Below, in pieces: positions 61,833-64,000 of a stretch of DNA of 64,000 nt. Position numbers and translations under genes: made by a program. Source of the DNA: Berkiella sp964594635 (GTDB lineage: Bacteria; Pseudomonadota; Gammaproteobacteria; Berkiellales; Berkiellaceae); NCBI GenBank assembly GCA_964594635.1, contig CAZQMV010000012.1, positions 1 through 64,000 of the forward strand. Direction: 5' to 3'. Numbering within the stretch: the stretch's first letter is position 1; each line of letters opens with the position of its first letter. The notes beneath the pieces were generated by a model. The model had not been told where the DNA came from and searched no databases. It saw nothing but the letters and a program-made list of their open reading frames with translations.

Positions 61833-64000
61833 ATGGAATTTACGCTTGATCAGAATTCGCAACTTAAAATTGATTTTAAAATTGAGCAAGGACAATGGAC
61901 TTATGATCTTAAAGGTGCGTTTAACGAATTTGATCAACATATCAGAATCAAAACTTCTGATGGCATTACTTTTACATTAAATGAATTAACGCAATTAATA
62001 CCCTCTCCAACTGAGTTTGAAGTAGTTGTTGGTGATCAAACAATCGGCAAGGTGTTATCTACAGAAAACACTGTTTCAATAAAACAGGAAGACGTTCAAA
62101 AATTATCTGCTTATGAAATCAAAACGCTCAGTAATACGCAACGACTGCCTAAAATCATCAATGATGTTGATCTTAAAAAAGTTTATAAACCAAAAACAGA
62201 TTTACATACCCATATGGCAGGTGCCGTAAAAGCGGAAGATTTAATTAGCTGTGCCACCAAGAATGGCACCAAACCTTATTTTTACCCACTAGGTCACTTA
62301 GCATTTTGCGGCATTGATGTTCAAAAATATATGACAAAAGCTCAAACATCAGATCAATTCGCTAACGATCAAAAGCACAATATTGATAGTTGGTCTTACC
62401 CTCCAGAGCACCCAACTAGTAATCTGTTTAAAGATACTTTTCAAAATTCATGGGGTGGAACAAGTAAACATTACTGGTATCTTAATCTCAATGATTTAAC
62501 ACCTGAGGATAAAGCAATATTTCAGGACAGTTTATCTATTACTTCAACTAAGCAAATTATTTTTGACGATATGGAAAGCTATTATGAACTTAGAGGTATG
62601 TTTACCACTGATTTTAGTTTATTTGAGTCATACCTAGAAGCCTTAGCAAAAGATTACCAAGCTCAGGGTATAAAGCATGCCTCTATTTCTTTATCGGATA
62701 TTGCAAAATCATCGTACTTAGAGAAAGCAGAAAAAGTGCTACCTGAGCTGGAAGCAAAGTATGGCGTAAAAATTAAATTTCTAGCTGCTTTAGTTCGCCA
62801 TGAAAGTAAGGAAAGTTTACAGAACTCTTTAGAATATATTAAAGTTGCGGCCCAACATCCTTGCATAGAAGGGATCGATTTTCTTGCAAGTGAAACCAAT
62901 TCCACTTTTGAGTTTTATGATGCCTTGCATTCGATTGCTGCTTGGGCACAGATCCACAACCCCCATTTTGTATTGCGAATTCATGCCGGTGAAACACCTT
63001 ATTATCCTGAAAACGTACGCGCAGCATTAGCCATTGCCAAACAATATGGTTTAAAAGTGCGAGTTGGTCACGGTATTTACGGTGTGGACGAGGAAACCAT
63101 TAAACTAGCCCAAGAATTGGCTCAGACCGGGCAAATTATTGTTGAAATGAACCCAGATTCAAATTATTCCCTCAATAACATCGATAACACTGCTGAATAT
63201 CCTTTGGTAACTTATGCGAAAGCAGGGATCCCCGTTGTATTGGGATCTGATGGTCATGGCTTATACCAAACTGATAACTCTCAACTCGTTCGTCATCTAC
63301 AATATCTCGATTTAGGTGGCGCGACAATTGCGCAAATTGAAGAAGCACTAATGAGTGGAGATGCGCTGTATCAAGCGTGGGAAGCAAAACTAACGGCTGA
63401 AAAAACGCTTGAGTATGATGCAGCCTTAAAACAACAAGGAGATTTTAAAACCGTTTTCATGGCCCCACAAGATAGTTTAATCGATGCTAAAACTATCAGA
63501 GCAAAATATGATGCCATTAAAAAAGAACATACGCAACAAGTCGATGACAAGCTGCGGGACAATAACATTGTATTTGATGACTCCCAAGTACAAACTGCTA
63601 TCAAAGGTAAAACGCCAATTTTTTTCAACATATCACTTGATCCTTCTGATCCTGACTCATTTCGTAAATGTTATGCGATGTTAGAAACAATTATCAATAA
63701 TATCGATCCTAACAAGGCCTATATCGTTACTTCAGGAAGAGATCATGCATTTGAACCCATTATTCATGCTATGATCCAAGAGAGAAATAAAACTGCTCCT
63801 GATAAATTAATATTATTAGGAGCGATTGGTAAAGATACTCCTGCAAAAGACATCTCCTCCGCAATTACCCATGCTGTTAGAGCCTATGATAAATGGTTTG
63901 ATTTTCCAAAGTATTTTTGTGATCAAATTGAAAAAAATAAAGCGCAAGCTATTTTCGTTGGTGGTGATATGTTGGCAAGAGATATGATTCAGGCTGGTTA
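61833..64000 (+). CDS. Adenosine-deaminase-like amidohydrolase with extra N- and C-terminal regions (cut by window end)
   Basis: The frame is open from the ATG at 61833 to the last base, at least 722 codons. Residues about 120-500 form a deaminase-type amidohydrolase: metal His125/His127 in DLHTHMAG, His384 and Glu387 in RIHAGE, His413 in VGHGIY, and Asp473 in GSDGHG. These are the zinc and catalytic residues of adenosine deaminase, though SDGHG replaces the usual TDDP-like end. The first 120 residues and those beyond 570 (FFNISLDPSDPDSFRKCYAML; YIVTSGRDHAFEPII) are not part of a normal deaminase of about 340 residues. Substrate unknown. No signal peptide. Confidence 0.8.
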   Translation, partial: MEFTLDQNSQLKIDFKIEQGQWTYDLKGAFNEFDQHIRIKTSDGITFTLNELTQLIPSPTEFEVVVGDQTIGKVLSTENTVSIKQEDVQKLSAYEIKTLSNTQRLPKIINDVDLKKVYKPKTDLHTHMAGAVKAEDLISCATKNGTKPYFYPLGHLAFCGIDVQKYMTKAQTSDQFANDQKHNIDSWSYPPEHPTSNLFKDTFQNSWGGTSKHYWYLNLNDLTPEDKAIFQDSLSITSTKQIIFDDMESYYELRGMFTTDFSLFESYLEALAKDYQAQGIKHASISLSDIAKSSYLEKAEKVLPELEAKYGVKIKFLAALVRHESKESLQNSLEYIKVAAQHPCIEGIDFLASETNSTFEFYDALHSIAAWAQIHNPHFVLRIHAGETPYYPENVRAALAIAKQYGLKVRVGHGIYGVDEETIKLAQELAQTGQIIVEMNPDSNYSLNNIDNTAEYPLVTYAKAGIPVVLGSDGHGLYQTDNSQLVRHLQYLDLGGATIAQIEEALMSGDALYQAWEAKLTAEKTLEYDAALKQQGDFKTVFMAPQDSLIDAKTIRAKYDAIKKEHTQQVDDKLRDNNIVFDDSQVQTAIKGKTPIFFNISLDPSDPDSFRKCYAMLETIINNIDPNKAYIVTSGRDHAFEPIIHAMIQERNKTAPDKLILLGAIGKDTPAKDISSAITHAVRAYDKWFDFPKYFCDQIEKNKAQAIFVGGDMLARDMIQAG

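Noticed and set aside
1..64000. CRISPR arrays, tRNA or rRNA genes, transposases, integrases, phage genes
   Set aside because: Looked for by eye in all gaps and frames; none found. The tandem repeats in scpB and the intergenic repeats do not have spacer structure.
48274..64000. Exosortase or PEP-CTERM proteins as partners of PrsK/PrsR
   Set aside because: No protein in the window ends with a PEP motif plus membrane helix plus basic tail, and no exosortase-like membrane protease was seen.

Overview
The window reads as chromosome of a gammaproteobacterium. It is moderately AT-rich by eye (not computed), and the gene order repeatedly matches the Pseudomonas/Legionella side of the class. Examples are rpsA-cmk-aroA-serC-gyrA with ubiG, a HAD phosphatase and a YciK-type SDR beyond it, gltA divergent from sdhCDAB-sucABCD, and rluB-scpB-scpA-trpS. 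Several proteins look like those of host-associated bacteria: a eukaryote-like protein kinase, an epimerase ending in an IQ motif, and a pentapeptide-repeat/amidotransferase fusion. A Legionellales-type intracellular organism is my best guess, but that is inference.

Layout. 1-304 is a composite intergenic repeat, with a second copy at 41209-41341. 314-6723 (minus) holds surface-polysaccharide and envelope genes: galU, a CapD/WbpM-type dehydratase, a WecA/WbpL-type initiating transferase, pyrF, and lapB/lapA for LPS control. 6837-14376 (minus) is housekeeping: rpsA, cmk, aroA, serC, gyrA. 14566-18993 (plus) has ubiG, a MupP/Gph-type phosphatase, a small orphan protein, a squalene/phytoene-synthase-like protein, a YciK-like SDR lacking the usual catalytic Ser, and a diguanylate cyclase. 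18998-20944 (minus) is the kinase. 21032-25297 (minus) is rluB, scpB (very acidic tail), scpA and trpS. 25499-27924 has yciB, a bolA-family gene and three proteins I cannot name.

28105-37564 (minus) is a TCA block encoding succinyl-CoA synthetase, 2-oxoglutarate dehydrogenase E1/E2 and all four succinate dehydrogenase subunits, with gltA divergent at 37831. Lpd is not in the block. galE and the IQ-motif epimerase follow. 41188-46034 looks accessory: repeat copy, PrmB-like methyltransferase, HigB/HigA-type toxin-antitoxin pair whose antitoxin carries a metalloprotease domain, and the pentapeptide/C26 amidotransferase fusion.

46042-64000 is mixed: alanine dehydrogenase, an unknown 218-residue protein, a PrsK/PrsR two-component pair with a small Cys-containing third gene, a methyltransferase with regulatory domain, and a membrane-anchored spermidine-synthase-like protein. 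It continues with a CPA2 antiporter, a CBS-domain protein, a Bcr/CflA transporter, a YceI-cytochrome b561-YceI operon, and a large adenosine-deaminase-like protein that runs off the right edge. No tRNA, rRNA, CRISPR array, transposase or integrase was seen.
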